The translations under genes were made by a program, and so were the position numbers. Positions 16,853 to 25,573 of a stretch of DNA of 64,000 nt are shown one piece after another. Source of the DNA: Rothia terrae. GTDB taxonomy: Bacteria > Actinomycetota > Actinomycetes > Actinomycetales > Micrococcaceae. The notes under the pieces are model-generated. The model was not told the origin of the DNA. It ran no database searches and saw only the letters and a program-made list of their open reading frames with translations. The stretch's first letter is position 1. Each line of letters opens with the position of its first letter. The stretch is from NCBI RefSeq assembly GCF_012396615.1, contig NZ_JAAXPV010000007.1:1-64000 (forward strand), in the 5' to 3' direction.

Positions 16853-18019
16853 TTATGCGGTGTGAGCCAGTTCAGCTGCCTTGTCGGCACCTGAGTCCAT
16901 GGTCTCTGCCTGGTGTACCAGCGGGTGGTTAGCTTCGTTGAGGATCTTGCGGCCTTCTTCAACGTTGTTGCCGTCGAGGCGTACGACGAGGGGCTTGGTT
17001 GCCTTGTCGCCCAAGATTTCAAGAGCCTTGATGATACCGTTTGCTACAGCGTCGCATGCGGTGATGCCGCCGAAGACGTTGACGAATACAGACTTGACCT
17101 GCTCGTCGTTGAGGATGATGTCGAGGCCTGCTGCCATGACTTCAGCTGATGCGCCGCCGCCGATGTCGAGGAAGTTTGCGGGCTTGACGTTGCCGTGGTT
17201 TTCGCCCGCGTATGCAACAACGTCGAGGGTGGACATGACCAGACCTGCGCCGTTACCGATGATGCCGACTTCACCGTCGAGCTTGACGTAGTTGAGGTCG
17301 TTTTCCTTAGCCTTAGCTTCGAGCGGGTTCTCAGCTGACTTGTCAACGAGAGCTTCGTGCTCTGACTGGCGGAATTCTGCGTTGTCGTCGAGTGAGACCT
17401 TGCCGTCGAGTGCGAGGATCGTGCCGTCGCCGGTCTTGACCAGCGGGTTGACCTCAACGAGGGTTGCGTCTTCCTTGTCGTAGACTTCGCCGAGCTTAAC
17501 CAGAACAGCTGCGACGTCGTCCTGGATGTCTGCGGGGAAGCCAGCAGCCTCAACGATTTCCTTAGCCTTAGCCTCGTTCAGGCCTTCAGCGGGGTTTACC
17601 TCTACCTTAGCGAGTGCTTCAGGACGCTCAGCTGCGAGGGTCTCGATGTCCATGCCGCCTTCGACGGAGCACATTGCGAGGTAGGTACGGTTTGAGCGGT
17701 CGAGCAGGATTGAGAAGTAGTATTCTTCAGCGATGTCAGCGCCCTGGGCGATCATGACGCGCTTTACGGTGTGGCCCTTGATGTCCATACCGAGGATCTG
17801 CTGTGCATATTCAAAAGCCTCATCGGCGGTCTTTGCGACCTTGACGCCGCCAGCCTTACCGCGTCCGCCAACCTTGACCTGAGCCTTGACGACGGTGACG
17901 CCGCCAATCTTCTCAGCAGCTGCCTTCGCTTCTTCGGGAGTAGTGGCCACGATGCCCTGAAGCACGGGTACGCCGTGCTTCTCGAAGAGATCGCGTGCCT
18001 GGTATTCAAACAGGTCCAC
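16853..18019 (-). CDS. sucC: Succinate-CoA ligase (ADP-forming) subunit beta
   Basis: A 388-residue ATP-grasp beta subunit, the partner of SucD. It starts [19 protein letters not shown], the usual opening. ATP-grasp motifs include [18 protein letters not shown] (about 43-60), with nucleotide-contacting Lys/Gly residues. VNPLV (about 206-210) carries metal ligands, and [10 protein letters not shown] (about 282-291) is the conserved glycine-rich succinate/phosphate loop. The C-terminal Rossmann-like domain ends in a short Ala-rich tail. First gene of the sucCD operon. The 355-bp gap upstream to 18374 holds its promoter region and the terminator of the next gene; I see no clear operator there. 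Confidence 0.97.
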   Translation of the reverse strand: MDLFEYQARDLFEKHGVPVLQGIVATTPEEAKAAAEKIGGVTVVKAQVKVGGRGKAGGVKVAKTADEAFEYAQQILGMDIKGHTVKRVMIAQGADIAEEYYFSILLDRSNRTYLAMCSVEGGMDIETLAAERPEALAKVEVNPAEGLNEAKAKEIVEAAGFPADIQDDVAAVLVKLGEVYDKEDATLVEVNPLVKTGDGTILALDGKVSLDDNAEFRQSEHEALVDKSAENPLEAKAKENDLNYVKLDGEVGIIGNGAGLVMSTLDVVAYAGENHGNVKPANFLDIGGGASAEVMAAGLDIILNDEQVKSVFVNVFGGITACDAVANGIIKALEILGDKATKPLVVRLDGNNVEEGRKILNEANHPLVHQAETMDSGADKAAELAHTA

Positions 18020-18300
18020 AGGTTTTGTCCTTCTTCTTCGAAGTTCATGCTCGGGGGCGTCCCAAGCTTCTTACCTTGAAGCACACTGGCATCTCTCGCG
18101 AGAGCGAGAGCTGAAGCACAGTGTGATTCTCCACAGCCCACTTTAGCTGATATGAGCGATGACACCCTAACTCGCTGGCGAAAAAGATGAAATATAGTGC
18201 CACAAAGTAAATATGCGCTTGCAATGTGTGGGCAGGACGCGAGTAAAGCCGATGTGCGGTCGCCCCTGTACCCCTGATTTTCCGGGAAAGTAGATAAAGA

Positions 18301-18353
18301 AAAACCCGGCGCATCTGAGAATGATCAGTCTTAAACTCAGTTGTGCCGGGTTC
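18301..18353 (-). terminator. Terminator of the SoxG-like gene
   Basis: The stem aacccggcgca (18302-18312) / tgtgccgggtt (18342-18352) lies just downstream of the minus-strand 18375 gene; aacccggc/gccgggtt is perfect. Confidence 0.75.
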
Positions 18354-18374
18354 TGGAATTATTTTCTTTGTAAA

Positions 18375-18986
18375 CTAAGAACGGTAGTCCTCAATCGCGT
18401 CGAGCATATTAATGACGAAAGGCGCGGTATCAGATTTACGGGGCACCATCAGGTACTCCTGCTTGCTCAGCTTCCACAGCATCAGCGCAGAATCACCTAC
18501 GCGCACGCGAAAAGCCATGCCGGGCTCAAAATACTTGGGCGATGCGTCCTCGAAAGTTGCATTCGCATCCAGCACCTTGGGCGCGCCAGAACCACTGAGG
18601 TTAATGACCGCACGGTTAGCGGAAACGTCCACCACAAAACCATCGTGGTTACCAAGAGCGGTATCAAGAGCTCGCCCCAGCTTAATCGGATCTACACGGC
18701 TGACCACCAAAAATACGTGAGGTTCTACATTCAAAGTAGCAACCACCTGGCGGGTACCGTACAGAATTTCCTGCGCCAAAGCATCACCATTGACTTCGCC
18801 ACTGTAGCGAGGGAATTCAGTGCCCAGCACCTTCGTCATTCGCTGAGCGCCCTCAGAATCGGGGTCGATCTCAATGCGAAACAAGGTGAGATCTGTAATC
18901 TCGCTGATTTGGACTGTGGTATCTGTAGCCGCGTCCATCGCCTCAGAAAATTCGTCAGCCGGCGATGCTACTGCGTCTTCATGCAT
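18375..18986 (-). CDS. Stand-alone sarcosine oxidase gamma subunit-like (SoxG) protein
   Basis: A 203-residue soluble protein matching the SoxG/GcvT-like fold: a GFVVDVSANRAVINLSGSGAPKVLDAN segment (the family's 'vDvS...l.l.G..A..vL'), then DASPKYFEPG, then a VPRKSD step (family 'vrRSfa') near the C-terminus. SoxG is the small subunit of heterotetrameric sarcosine oxidase, where it helps tetrahydrofolate-linked demethylation, but no soxA, soxB, soxD or glyA is nearby. ATG 18986 is chosen because AGGTG lies 7 bp upstream; a GTG at 18995 is an alternative. It has its own terminator. Function as an orphan protein is unknown, perhaps a folate-binding or YgfZ-like role (inference). Confidence 0.75.
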   Translation of the reverse strand: MHEDAVASPADEFSEAMDAATDTTVQISEITDLTLFRIEIDPDSEGAQRMTKVLGTEFPRYSGEVNGDALAQEILYGTRQVVATLNVEPHVFLVVSRVDPIKLGRALDTALGNHDGFVVDVSANRAVINLSGSGAPKVLDANATFEDASPKYFEPGMAFRVRVGDSALMLWKLSKQEYLMVPRKSDTAPFVINMLDAIEDYRS

Positions 18987-19089
18987 AAATTTCACCTATG
19001 TATGTCATGGGCTTTACTATCAGCGCCCTTGCTAATGACTAACGATTATATGTGAAGAGTTAATTTATTTCTTCGCTTCACAGAAATAG

Positions 19090-21789
19090 CTAGATTTTAG
19101 TAAGCGGCGCGTAGCGAAGCATCAGACGCTTCTCGTCGGTGCCAAATCGTGCTTTAGCAACCGTCTTATCGCCGCTACCTTCCACAGCAATAATGGTGCC
19201 TTCGCCGAATTTCGCATGCTTGACTTTGTCACCCACTGACAGCGCAGGAATCTCTTTGTTCTGCTGAACACGGGAGACGTTCTTTGTTGCGGCTTTAAAG
19301 CCAGAGACGTCGGCAGTGCTGCTGCGACCAAAACGGTCACCGCGTTCTTCGGTGCCGTAGGACGCGTACGATGACTTCACTCCCCCGCTAAAGCGATCGG
19401 TGTAGACGGAGTTACCGTAACCGCCAGAGAAACCGGTTGAGCTCCAGCCTCCTGACTGGGCACCACCGCGCCGCTTCCATTCAATGAGTTCTTCGGGAAT
19501 CTCTTCGATAAATGGTGAGGGCGGGTTGTACTGGCTCTTGCCCCACATAGACCGCATCTCGGCGCGCGTAATGTAGAGGCGTTCCATCGCGCGCGTCAGC
19601 CCCACGTAGGCCAGGCGGCGCTCTTCGCTCATCTCGCTATCATCGGTCAGTGCGCGCTGATGCGGGAAGAGCCCGTGTTCAAGACCGGTCAAGAAGACCA
19701 CGGGGAACTCTAGTCCCTTCGCGGTATGCAAGGTCATCAAAGTAATCACACCCTGCGAGCGCGCCTCAGCAACTTCCGCCGCAATCTGCGCAGCGGTGGG
19801 GCCTTCGCCGTCCTCCCCTACCTTGGGTTTGTTAGGGATCTGGTCAGCGTCGGCGACCAGCGCAACGTGTTCGAGGAAGTCTTCAAGACCTGCTTCTGGG
19901 TTATCGGTCTGGAACTCACGTACCGCTTCGACCAACTCGGAGAGGTTTTCCACGCGTGATTCGTCCTGAATATCGTTGGATTCCCGCAGTGCTTGCAGGT
20001 AGCCGGTCTGCTCCAGTACTGCTTCAAGGCAGGTGGCGGCATCCTCGGTTTCAGCAATCTGCGCGAGATCGTCGATGAGCTGAACAAAACCGACGATTTT
20101 TTTAGCTCCTGCAGCGCCCAGCCCGGGAATATCGGTAGCTGCTCGCGCCGCAGTCATAAATGAGGTGCGCTCACGGGATGCATAATCAGCAACAACACCC
20201 TCAGATTTAGCACCAATACCGCGTTTAGGTTCGTTGAGGATGCGGCGCACGTTGATATCGTCGTCAGGGTTCACAAGTACGCGCAGGTAGCTCAGAGCGT
20301 CCTTGATTTCCTTACGTTCGTAGAAGCGTGTGCCGCCCACGACGCGGTAGGGCAGGCCCACCTTCATAAGAGCTTCTTCAAGTGTTCGTGACTGCGCGTT
20401 AGTGCGGTAAAAGACCGCGATATCGCCGGGCAGTGTCTCGTGTTCATCGCGCAGACGGTCGATTTCTTGAGCAATATAGCGGGCTTCAAGGTACTCAGAA
20501 TCAGCTACGTAACCGGTAATTTTTGCGCCGTCGCCGGACGCCGTCCACAGTTTTTTGGGTCGACGATCCTTGTTGCGCTCAATCACCGCGTTGGCTGCGC
20601 TCAAAATATTCTGTGTTGACCGGTAGTTCTGTTCCAGCAAAATGGTGCGAGCGTTCTTGTAGTCGCTCTCGAAGTCGGTGATATTGCGAATATCTGCACC
20701 GCGGAAGGCATAAATGGACTGGTCAGAGTCACCCACAACGGTGAGTTCTGCAGGTTCAACGACGCCAGGGTACGGGCCTTGCTCATCGTTGCGGCGATGC
20801 GCGCCCACCAGTTCGCGAACCAGCGCGTACTGTGCGTGGTTGGTGTCCTGGTACTCGTCCACCAGAATATGGCGGAAGCGGCGGCGGTAGTATTCAGCGA
20901 CCTGCGGGAATGCTCGCAAGAGGTGCACGGTCTGCGCAATCAAATCGTCGAAGTCCAAAGAATTAGCTGCGCGCAAACGAGCAGTGTAATCCGTGTACAC
21001 CTTTGAAATCGCCGATTCCCACGGGTTAGATTCGCTGACCTGCATGGCGTACTGATCAGCAGAAACCAGCTCATTCTTCAACCCGGAGATCTTGTTGGCA
21101 ATAGAACGCGGTGCGAACTTCTTAGAATCCAAGTTATGTTGCTTAGCGATCAAGGTGATCAGGCGCAGTGAATCAGCGGAGTCATAAATCGAGAATGTTG
21201 TTTTAAGACCCAGAGTTTTAGCTTCACGACGCAACACTCGCACACAGAAAGAGTGGAAGGTAGAAATCCACATATGCTGAGCGCGCGGCCCCACCAGTTG
21301 CTGAATACGTTCACGCATCTCAGCAGCCGCCTTATTCGTAAAGGTGATCGCAAGAATCTGCCCCTGATGCGCGCGTCCAGTTGCCAGAAGATAGGCAATA
21401 CGGTGGGTCAGGACGCGGGTTTTGCCCGAGCCCGCACCCGCAACAATAAGCAGGGGCGAACCAGCATGAATGACGGCCTCTTTCTGCTGCTCGTTCAGCC
21501 CTTCCGTTAAACGCGCAGCAGACGGGGCGACGGACGGCTCAGCAAACTCCTCGTGACGCCCTACCTGGTAGCTGGGCGGCATAAAGTCAGAGAACGCATC
21601 ATCTAGCGCAACAATATCAGCCGGCACCTCAAGATTGGGCGTCGGCTCCTGCTCATACGCAGCGTCCGGCGCGGTAGCATCGTAGAAAGGGTCGTACGGC
21701 GGCTCTTCTACAGGCACCGAATCGCCAGCGGGCTGGCGCGAGTTCTGTGAACGGGCGGGCATAAAGTCATCGTCAAACAAGTGATCCAT
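19090..21789 (-). CDS. pcrA: ATP-dependent DNA helicase PcrA (UvrD/Rep family)
   Basis: An 899-residue superfamily 1A 3'-5' helicase acting in excision repair and in clearing recombination intermediates. An acidic, disordered N-terminal extension of about 95 residues precedes GLNEQQKEAV (Q motif). Walker A GAGSGKT at 118-124, ITFTNKAAAEM (Ia), a DEYQDTNHAQY Walker B (DExx box), GDSDQSIYAFRGA (III), LEQNYRS (IV), TLHTAKGLEFPVVFLTGLEHGLFPH (V) and EERRLAYVGLTRA (VI) follow in order. The C-terminus ends in a PcrA-type tail with GDKVKHAKFGEGTI, the usual RNA polymerase-binding Tudor-like end. It appears monocistronic. A single such gene in the window, so an essential housekeeping helicase is likely. 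Confidence 0.96.
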   Translation of the reverse strand: MDHLFDDDFMPARSQNSRQPAGDSVPVEEPPYDPFYDATAPDAAYEQEPTPNLEVPADIVALDDAFSDFMPPSYQVGRHEEFAEPSVAPSAARLTEGLNEQQKEAVIHAGSPLLIVAGAGSGKTRVLTHRIAYLLATGRAHQGQILAITFTNKAAAEMRERIQQLVGPRAQHMWISTFHSFCVRVLRREAKTLGLKTTFSIYDSADSLRLITLIAKQHNLDSKKFAPRSIANKISGLKNELVSADQYAMQVSESNPWESAISKVYTDYTARLRAANSLDFDDLIAQTVHLLRAFPQVAEYYRRRFRHILVDEYQDTNHAQYALVRELVGAHRRNDEQGPYPGVVEPAELTVVGDSDQSIYAFRGADIRNITDFESDYKNARTILLEQNYRSTQNILSAANAVIERNKDRRPKKLWTASGDGAKITGYVADSEYLEARYIAQEIDRLRDEHETLPGDIAVFYRTNAQSRTLEEALMKVGLPYRVVGGTRFYERKEIKDALSYLRVLVNPDDDINVRRILNEPKRGIGAKSEGVVADYASRERTSFMTAARAATDIPGLGAAGAKKIVGFVQLIDDLAQIAETEDAATCLEAVLEQTGYLQALRESNDIQDESRVENLSELVEAVREFQTDNPEAGLEDFLEHVALVADADQIPNKPKVGEDGEGPTAAQIAAEVAEARSQGVITLMTLHTAKGLEFPVVFLTGLEHGLFPHQRALTDDSEMSEERRLAYVGLTRAMERLYITRAEMRSMWGKSQYNPPSPFIEEIPEELIEWKRRGGAQSGGWSSTGFSGGYGNSVYTDRFSGGVKSSYASYGTEERGDRFGRSSTADVSGFKAATKNVSRVQQNKEIPALSVGDKVKHAKFGEGTIIAVEGSGDKTVAKARFGTDEKRLMLRYAPLTKI

Positions 21790-21878
21790 CGTTATTCCAG
21801 TGTAAACCGAAGATGTGTTCGAACGTTAGACTTCACTCTCAGCGTGCACTCACGGTGAAATTGACGATAATAGAAAGC

Positions 21879-22547
21879 ATGGGTCTCTCTAAAGGTCAAA
21901 AAGAACGTCTGTACGGCAAAGACAAAACGCACGCCCCGGTTGATTCGCATCCTACTCCCCCGGCTGCACGCGCCTCTCGCTACCCCAGCGGCCAGCTATA
22001 TGCAGAGCCCACCAAATCCTCATCCAATATGTACCTGTACGTGGCGCTTGCCGTCGCGGTGCTTTTAGGCGCTTACAACTATTTTTGGTTGCTCCCGCAG
22101 TTCTCTAACTTTGCGGGCAACACCGTCCCCGAGCTCATGTTCACTTTTGGACGCGACCACGTTGCTGCCTTTGCCAACAACATTGGCCCCGATTACCTCG
22201 AGCAGTACAAGGCATACCACCGCGTATCAGCCCTTGTCTTCCCGGTACTCTTCGCTGGAACATGGGTATGCTTCATCTTCGCGGCACACCTACGCGCTAA
22301 GGCACGCAACCTGTACCTCATCATTCCCGTGCTATTTGCCCTGGTATACATCATCGGCGGTTTTGTGCTCAACGCAGCTGTCACCAACCCCAACAGCGGT
22401 GCTGTAGCACTCGCATCCTTGCTCGTTACCTTGCGCTGGGTTCTCTTTTTCGCGATGCTCGCCCAGTTGCTCTACCTTGCAGTGCGACTGGTACGCGGCA
22501 AAGTAGATGCGTTCTCCCGCGGCGAGCTACCCGAACAGCGACGCTAG
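21879..22547 (+). CDS. Multi-pass membrane protein, unknown function
   Basis: A 222-residue protein with a polar N-terminal 50 residues (Pro/Ser-rich) followed by about four transmembrane segments (about 52-72, 115-138, 148-168 and 180-205) and a short basic tail. ATG 21879 follows GAAAGC; the frame is open from 21813, but that extension overlaps the pcrA promoter region and is less likely. No family recognised; the pattern resembles small actinobacterial membrane proteins without assigned function. It is divergent from pcrA with an 89-bp shared promoter region. It is followed by the nested palindrome. Confidence 0.75.
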   Translation: MGLSKGQKERLYGKDKTHAPVDSHPTPPAARASRYPSGQLYAEPTKSSSNMYLYVALAVAVLLGAYNYFWLLPQFSNFAGNTVPELMFTFGRDHVAAFANNIGPDYLEQYKAYHRVSALVFPVLFAGTWVCFIFAAHLRAKARNLYLIIPVLFALVYIIGGFVLNAAVTNPNSGAVALASLLVTLRWVLFFAMLAQLLYLAVRLVRGKVDAFSRGELPEQRR

Positions 22548-22578
22548 GTGGTTGCCCTACCTGCGTCCTATACATATC

Positions 22579-22650
22579 CGCCGAGATCCTGATTTATCGA
22601 CGAGATCCTGTTTTAAATCAGGATTTCGTCGATAAATCAGGATCTCGGCG
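22579..22650. repeat. Nested palindromic repeat built on cgagatcctgatttatcg
   Basis: Arms from 22579 and back from 22650 pair almost perfectly over about 30 bp. The unit cgagatcctg occurs twice on one strand and its complement caggatctcg twice (one with tt), so smaller palindromes are nested in the large one. It is flanked further out by GTTGCCCT (about 22552) and AGGGCAAC (22658-22665), extending the hairpin. A single related unit, cgagatcctggtttttcg, occurs near 14850. No T-run follows, so it is not a simple terminator. Confidence 0.7.
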
Positions 22651-22670
22651 TTAGAGGGAGGGCAACAAAA

Positions 22671-22700
22671 ACCCACCTACTGACAAAAGCAGGTGGGTTT
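22671..22700. terminator. Terminator between the palindrome and tRNA-Arg
   Basis: The stem acccacct (22671-22678) / aggtgggt (22691-22698) is flanked by AAAA and TTT, so it can act on both strands. It lies 6 bp from the 3' end of the minus-strand tRNA. Confidence 0.75.
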
Positions 22701-22705
22701 ATTAG

Positions 22706-22778
22706 TGCCCTCGAATGGATTCGAACCATCGACACCCGCTTTAGGAGAGCGGTGCTCTATCCCCTGAGCTACGAGGGC
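22706..22778 (-). tRNA. tRNA-Arg (anticodon CCT)
   Basis: A 73-nt cloverleaf on the minus strand. 7-bp acceptor stem GCCCTCG/CGAGGGC with discriminator A, D arm GCTC-8-GAGC, anticodon stem CCGCT/AGCGG with loop CTCCTAA (anticodon CCT, plus-strand 22743-22745), 5-nt variable region and a T arm with TTCGAAT loop. CCA is not encoded. It reads AGG codons. Confidence 0.95.
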
Positions 22779-22887
22779 TTATATTTTATTTTTACTCCCC
22801 CGTCATAGCCTCAGGGGATTACTCGCTTGCGCTCGCTTCTACACCTCAATTTTTATCTCCTCGCACGCTCGGAAAATTGACGCGTAG

Positions 22888-22911
22888 CTGAGCTACGAGT
22901 GCTTATCTTTT
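22888..22911. repeat. Partial copy of the tRNA-Arg 5' end and leader
   Basis: ctgagctacgagtgcttatctttt matches 22764-22787 at 22 of 24 positions, covering the tRNA acceptor 5' side, part of the D arm and the adjacent leader. The two are about 124 bp apart in direct orientation. Rest of a second tRNA gene is absent. Confidence 0.5.
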
Positions 22912-22978
22912 TCAAGACTCTCACCAGTATATGTGTTTTCATTTTTTCACCCAAACCAGGTGTGAAAAACTATAAAGT

Positions 22979-23890
22979 ATGGCTATTTTGATTGATCCCC
23001 CGGCGTGGCCGGCTCACGGACGCCTGTTCTCGCACATGGTGTCAGACACCAGTTACGCTGAGTTGCACGCTTTCGCGCGGAATCACTCAATCTCGCTCAG
23101 GGCTTTCGATCGCGACCACTACGATGTACCCGATGACCTTTACAACCGGCTGGTCTCCGGTGGAGCGACCCCGGTAACCGGTGGTGAGCTAACCCGCGCT
23201 CTTATCGCATCCGGGCTACGAGTACCGTTGAAGGAGCGCCCGGAGAAGATTCGAAACACTCTGCTCCGTCAGTGGAACGAGTATTTTCCTTACTTCACTG
23301 ATTTAGGAGAGCATCTTCTAGAGCAGTGGGAACAGCCTCATCGTGCCTACCATAACAGCGCGCACCTGCTTGAAATGCTGACTGTTCTAGAGAAACTTAC
23401 ACCCCTTACCGCAGAGCTAGTTCTGGCGACGTGGCTTCACGATATCGTGTACGACGCGCAACCCGGTAAAGATGAAGAAGCGTCAGCTCGTTTTGCCCGA
23501 GATGTGGGTGCGCCTCTTATCCATCAGGACGCGATTTCCCAGCAACAGATGGACGCGGTTGCAGGGCTCATAGAGGCAACCGCCGCTCATACTGTTGACC
23601 AGTTGCCGCCTGAAATCGCTCAGGCCTTTTCATCTCACGAGGTCCACGCATTTTTTGATGCCGATATGGCAATCCTCGGCGCAAAGACTCCGAGGTACGA
23701 CCGCTATAGCGCGGGCGTCCGCCAAGAGTTTTCTCATTTCAGCGATGAAGATTTTAGGCGTGGTCGCAAACAGTTTCTTGCGGATGCGACCCAGCGTGAG
23801 CAGCTTTTTTATACAGAAAAAGCGCGCCGGCTCTTTGAGGAGCAAGCGCGCGATAACATGCGTCGAGAACTACAAAGTCTATACTTGTGA
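22979..23890 (+). CDS. DUF4031 domain fused to a metal-dependent HD hydrolase
   Basis: A 303-residue cytoplasmic protein of two parts. Residues 1-85 match DUF4031: MAILIDPPAW, SHMVSDTSYAELHAFA, DHYDVPDD and GATPV. Residues 90-300 are an HD-superfamily predicted hydrolase of the COG4339 type: HRAYHNSAHLLEML gives His125 and His129, and TWLHDIVYD gives His154-Asp155 and Asp159; a further acidic motif, FFDADMAILG, occurs at about 220. HD proteins of this group are metal-dependent phosphohydrolases of unknown substrate. A small hairpin (TTTTTCACC...GGTGTGAAAAA, about 22945-22969) sits just before the start. It overlaps the convergent 23879-24115 gene by 12 bp. Confidence 0.8.
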   Translation: MAILIDPPAWPAHGRLFSHMVSDTSYAELHAFARNHSISLRAFDRDHYDVPDDLYNRLVSGGATPVTGGELTRALIASGLRVPLKERPEKIRNTLLRQWNEYFPYFTDLGEHLLEQWEQPHRAYHNSAHLLEMLTVLEKLTPLTAELVLATWLHDIVYDAQPGKDEEASARFARDVGAPLIHQDAISQQQMDAVAGLIEATAAHTVDQLPPEIAQAFSSHEVHAFFDADMAILGAKTPRYDRYSAGVRQEFSHFSDEDFRRGRKQFLADATQREQLFYTEKARRLFEEQARDNMRRELQSLYL

Positions 23891-24115
23891 GCGATGGTCC
23901 TTGGTCTTTTTCTTGAAAGCTATGCGTGAGGCAATAAGACCAATCACCACGCCAAGACCACCGACAATGGATACCCACATGGCAGCGTGACCAAGCGGAA
24001 TAGCAACGAGCAATCCGATAATGATTCCGGGGATGGCACCGGCAATCATGCCGATTGCCATGTACTTGAATTCTTCGTCAGAGCTGGATGTGGGAGATTC
24101 AAACTGTGTAGGCAT
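23879..24115 (-). CDS. Small membrane protein, unknown function
   Basis: A 78-residue protein with two transmembrane segments (about 18-42, with a GAIPGIIIGLLVAIPLG glycine-rich helix, and 45-66) and a basic tail FKKKTKDHRSQV. ATG 24115 is chosen because the frame upstream of it (open to 24250) crosses the nlpC terminator and is not protein-like. Its 3' end overlaps the convergent HD gene by 12 bp. No family recognised; resembles short glycine-zipper membrane proteins. Confidence 0.65.
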   Translation of the reverse strand: MPTQFESPTSSSDEEFKYMAIGMIAGAIPGIIIGLLVAIPLGHAAMWVSIVGGLGVVIGLIASRIAFKKKTKDHRSQV

Positions 24116-24186
24116 ACAACTGATTCTACCCACCCCGAACCTCGGATGCTTTGCATGTTCGCTGTTGAGACAAAAGGGCATAAAAA

Positions 24187-24219
24187 ATGCGGCCCGTGCT
24201 GGTCGTACTGGGGCCGCAT
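24187..24219 (-). terminator. Terminator of the NlpC/P60 gene
   Basis: A perfect 9-bp stem: atgcggccc (24187-24195) / gggccgcat (24211-24219). On the minus strand it is followed by TTTTTT. A small palindrome, ATCGATAAATTATCGAT (24222-24238), lies alongside. Confidence 0.85.
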
Positions 24220-24364
24220 CCATCGATAAATTATCGATCAGCAATTTCAAGACGCATCACCGTCAAGAAATCAAGTTTTAGGTGAGAAGCTCAGATAACG
24301 CTTATAAAGACCAGAACGCTATGCAAGCTCAACTTATTATCGCTGTACTCTCAAAAATTAAGTC

Positions 24365-24967
24365 TTAGAGACCTGCGGTGTAGTAACCGTCAACGGGCAT
24401 GAAGCCGCCGCCGTCAACTGAAGTCAGCTGGGTGCCCTGACCGGGGTTGAGAGCTGAGATCATCTGACCGTTACCAACGTAGATACCTACGTGGGCGTAA
24501 CCGTTGGTGAATACGATGTCACCGGGCTGGGGGTTTGAGGTGGGGGTGAGCTGGTCTTTCATAGTGTATGTGTAAGAATCTACGTTAACACCGCTACGAG
24601 CAAGAACGTTAGCAACGAAGCCTGAGCAATCCCAAGCCTTGTAGGAGTCACCGCCCCAAACATATGCGCCACCGATACCGTCATACGCCGCTGCAACCAC
24701 AGCTGCACGTGAACCTTCAACGTTCTTGATTTCCTGTGACTGAGGCTTTACAGATGAAGTTGAAGCAAGCTGCTGTGAACCGTTGTCGTATGAGTAGCTG
24801 AACTCGGTGGTAGCTGAGTCAAAGCTTGATAGTGAAGGTGCTGAGTAAGTGGTGTTTACCGCAGCGGGTGCTGCCTCTGCGTATGCGTTAGCGGGGAGTG
24901 CTGAGCCTGCAACTGCTGCGGTTGCGATTGCCGCGATTGACGCGTTGCGTACAGTCTTTGAAGCCAT
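24365..24967 (-). CDS. Secreted NlpC/P60 cell-wall hydrolase
   Basis: A 200-residue secreted protein. N-terminal signal peptide MASKTVRNASIAAIATAAVAG-SALPANA (cleavage near residue 28), a Ser/Thr-rich linker, then an NlpC/P60 domain from about residue 90. Catalytic Cys lies in AWDCSGFV (about 122) and His in YAHVGIYVG (about 168). Such D,L-endopeptidases cut peptidoglycan stem peptides. ATG 24967 is preferred because GGAGGAAAAC precedes it by 6-8 bp. The 5' leader is a ydaO-type riboswitch, which suggests c-di-AMP control, the usual arrangement for actinobacterial wall hydrolases. Confidence 0.92.
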   Translation of the reverse strand: MASKTVRNASIAAIATAAVAGSALPANAYAEAAPAAVNTTYSAPSLSSFDSATTEFSYSYDNGSQQLASTSSVKPQSQEIKNVEGSRAAVVAAAYDGIGGAYVWGGDSYKAWDCSGFVANVLARSGVNVDSYTYTMKDQLTPTSNPQPGDIVFTNGYAHVGIYVGNGQMISALNPGQGTQLTSVDGGGFMPVDGYYTAGL

Positions 24968-24979
24968 TTTAGTTTTCCT

Positions 24980-25155
24980 CCAGTGCCTAACGAGGTGAGC
25001 TGTCGGGTTCGAGTAGGAAGTCACTCGGTTGCGTAGTGCAACTTAACCCCAAGGGCTTTGATGTGAAGCCCAAAATTTGGTTCCCCCGCTTCTGCCAAGC
25101 AGTGTTTTATGAATGAGACCCTGATTGCTGCGAACAGTGGCAGAACTAGGCGTGC
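24980..25155 (-). promoter_or_regulatory. ydaO (c-di-AMP) riboswitch
   Basis: On the minus strand, the leader of the NlpC/P60 gene carries the ydaO hallmarks in order: GGCAG-AAGCGGGGGAACCAA (25071-25097 region), TTGGGCTTC...AAGCCC-TTGGGGTTAAG, and the terminal ACTCGAACCCGACAGCTCACC-TCGT-AGGC (about 24982-25015). This aptamer senses c-di-AMP and usually turns the gene off. The downstream part of the leader, close to the start codon, could hold the switching hairpin. The boundaries are approximate; 25156-25636 otherwise holds nothing I recognise except the dtxR terminator. Confidence 0.85.
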
Positions 25156-25573
25156 TGTTCTCAGGGGTGCCGATCCGACCAGTGATTGGCACAGAAGAAG
25201 ACATTACACACGTTTTTAGGAATTGTCACGTTTTGGTCACGAAAATATAAATTCTAGATAAATCCACCGGCGGGCGATGAGGATTTTAAGTGATGTGATA
25301 CATTTTTACCTTGAAAAGCAACTAGCGAAAAGAGCTTCTGACTAGCATCTTTACAAAAAGCATCATAAATAAGCACCCTTCATACCTATTTTAAGCAAGC
25401 TTAATCACACTCATGAGATTCGTCGCCCAGAGACTACTTAAAACAGTCCTATCGTCCCCTTTAAGGTGTCTATACCTCATAAAGTCACGATTAGGTAACG
25501 GAGCATATACGGTCTCGCACTCCGATTCGCCGCCCTTTGGATAAAGCATTCAACGCCGGTTTTCTTTAAAACA

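Noticed and set aside
18321-19055. A 244-codon ORF opposite the SoxG-like gene
   Set aside because: It is antisense to a recognised family protein and has no start signal.
22579-22650. Reading the palindrome as a terminator
   Set aside because: No T-run follows and the arms have nested units. A separate hairpin at 22671 fits a terminator.
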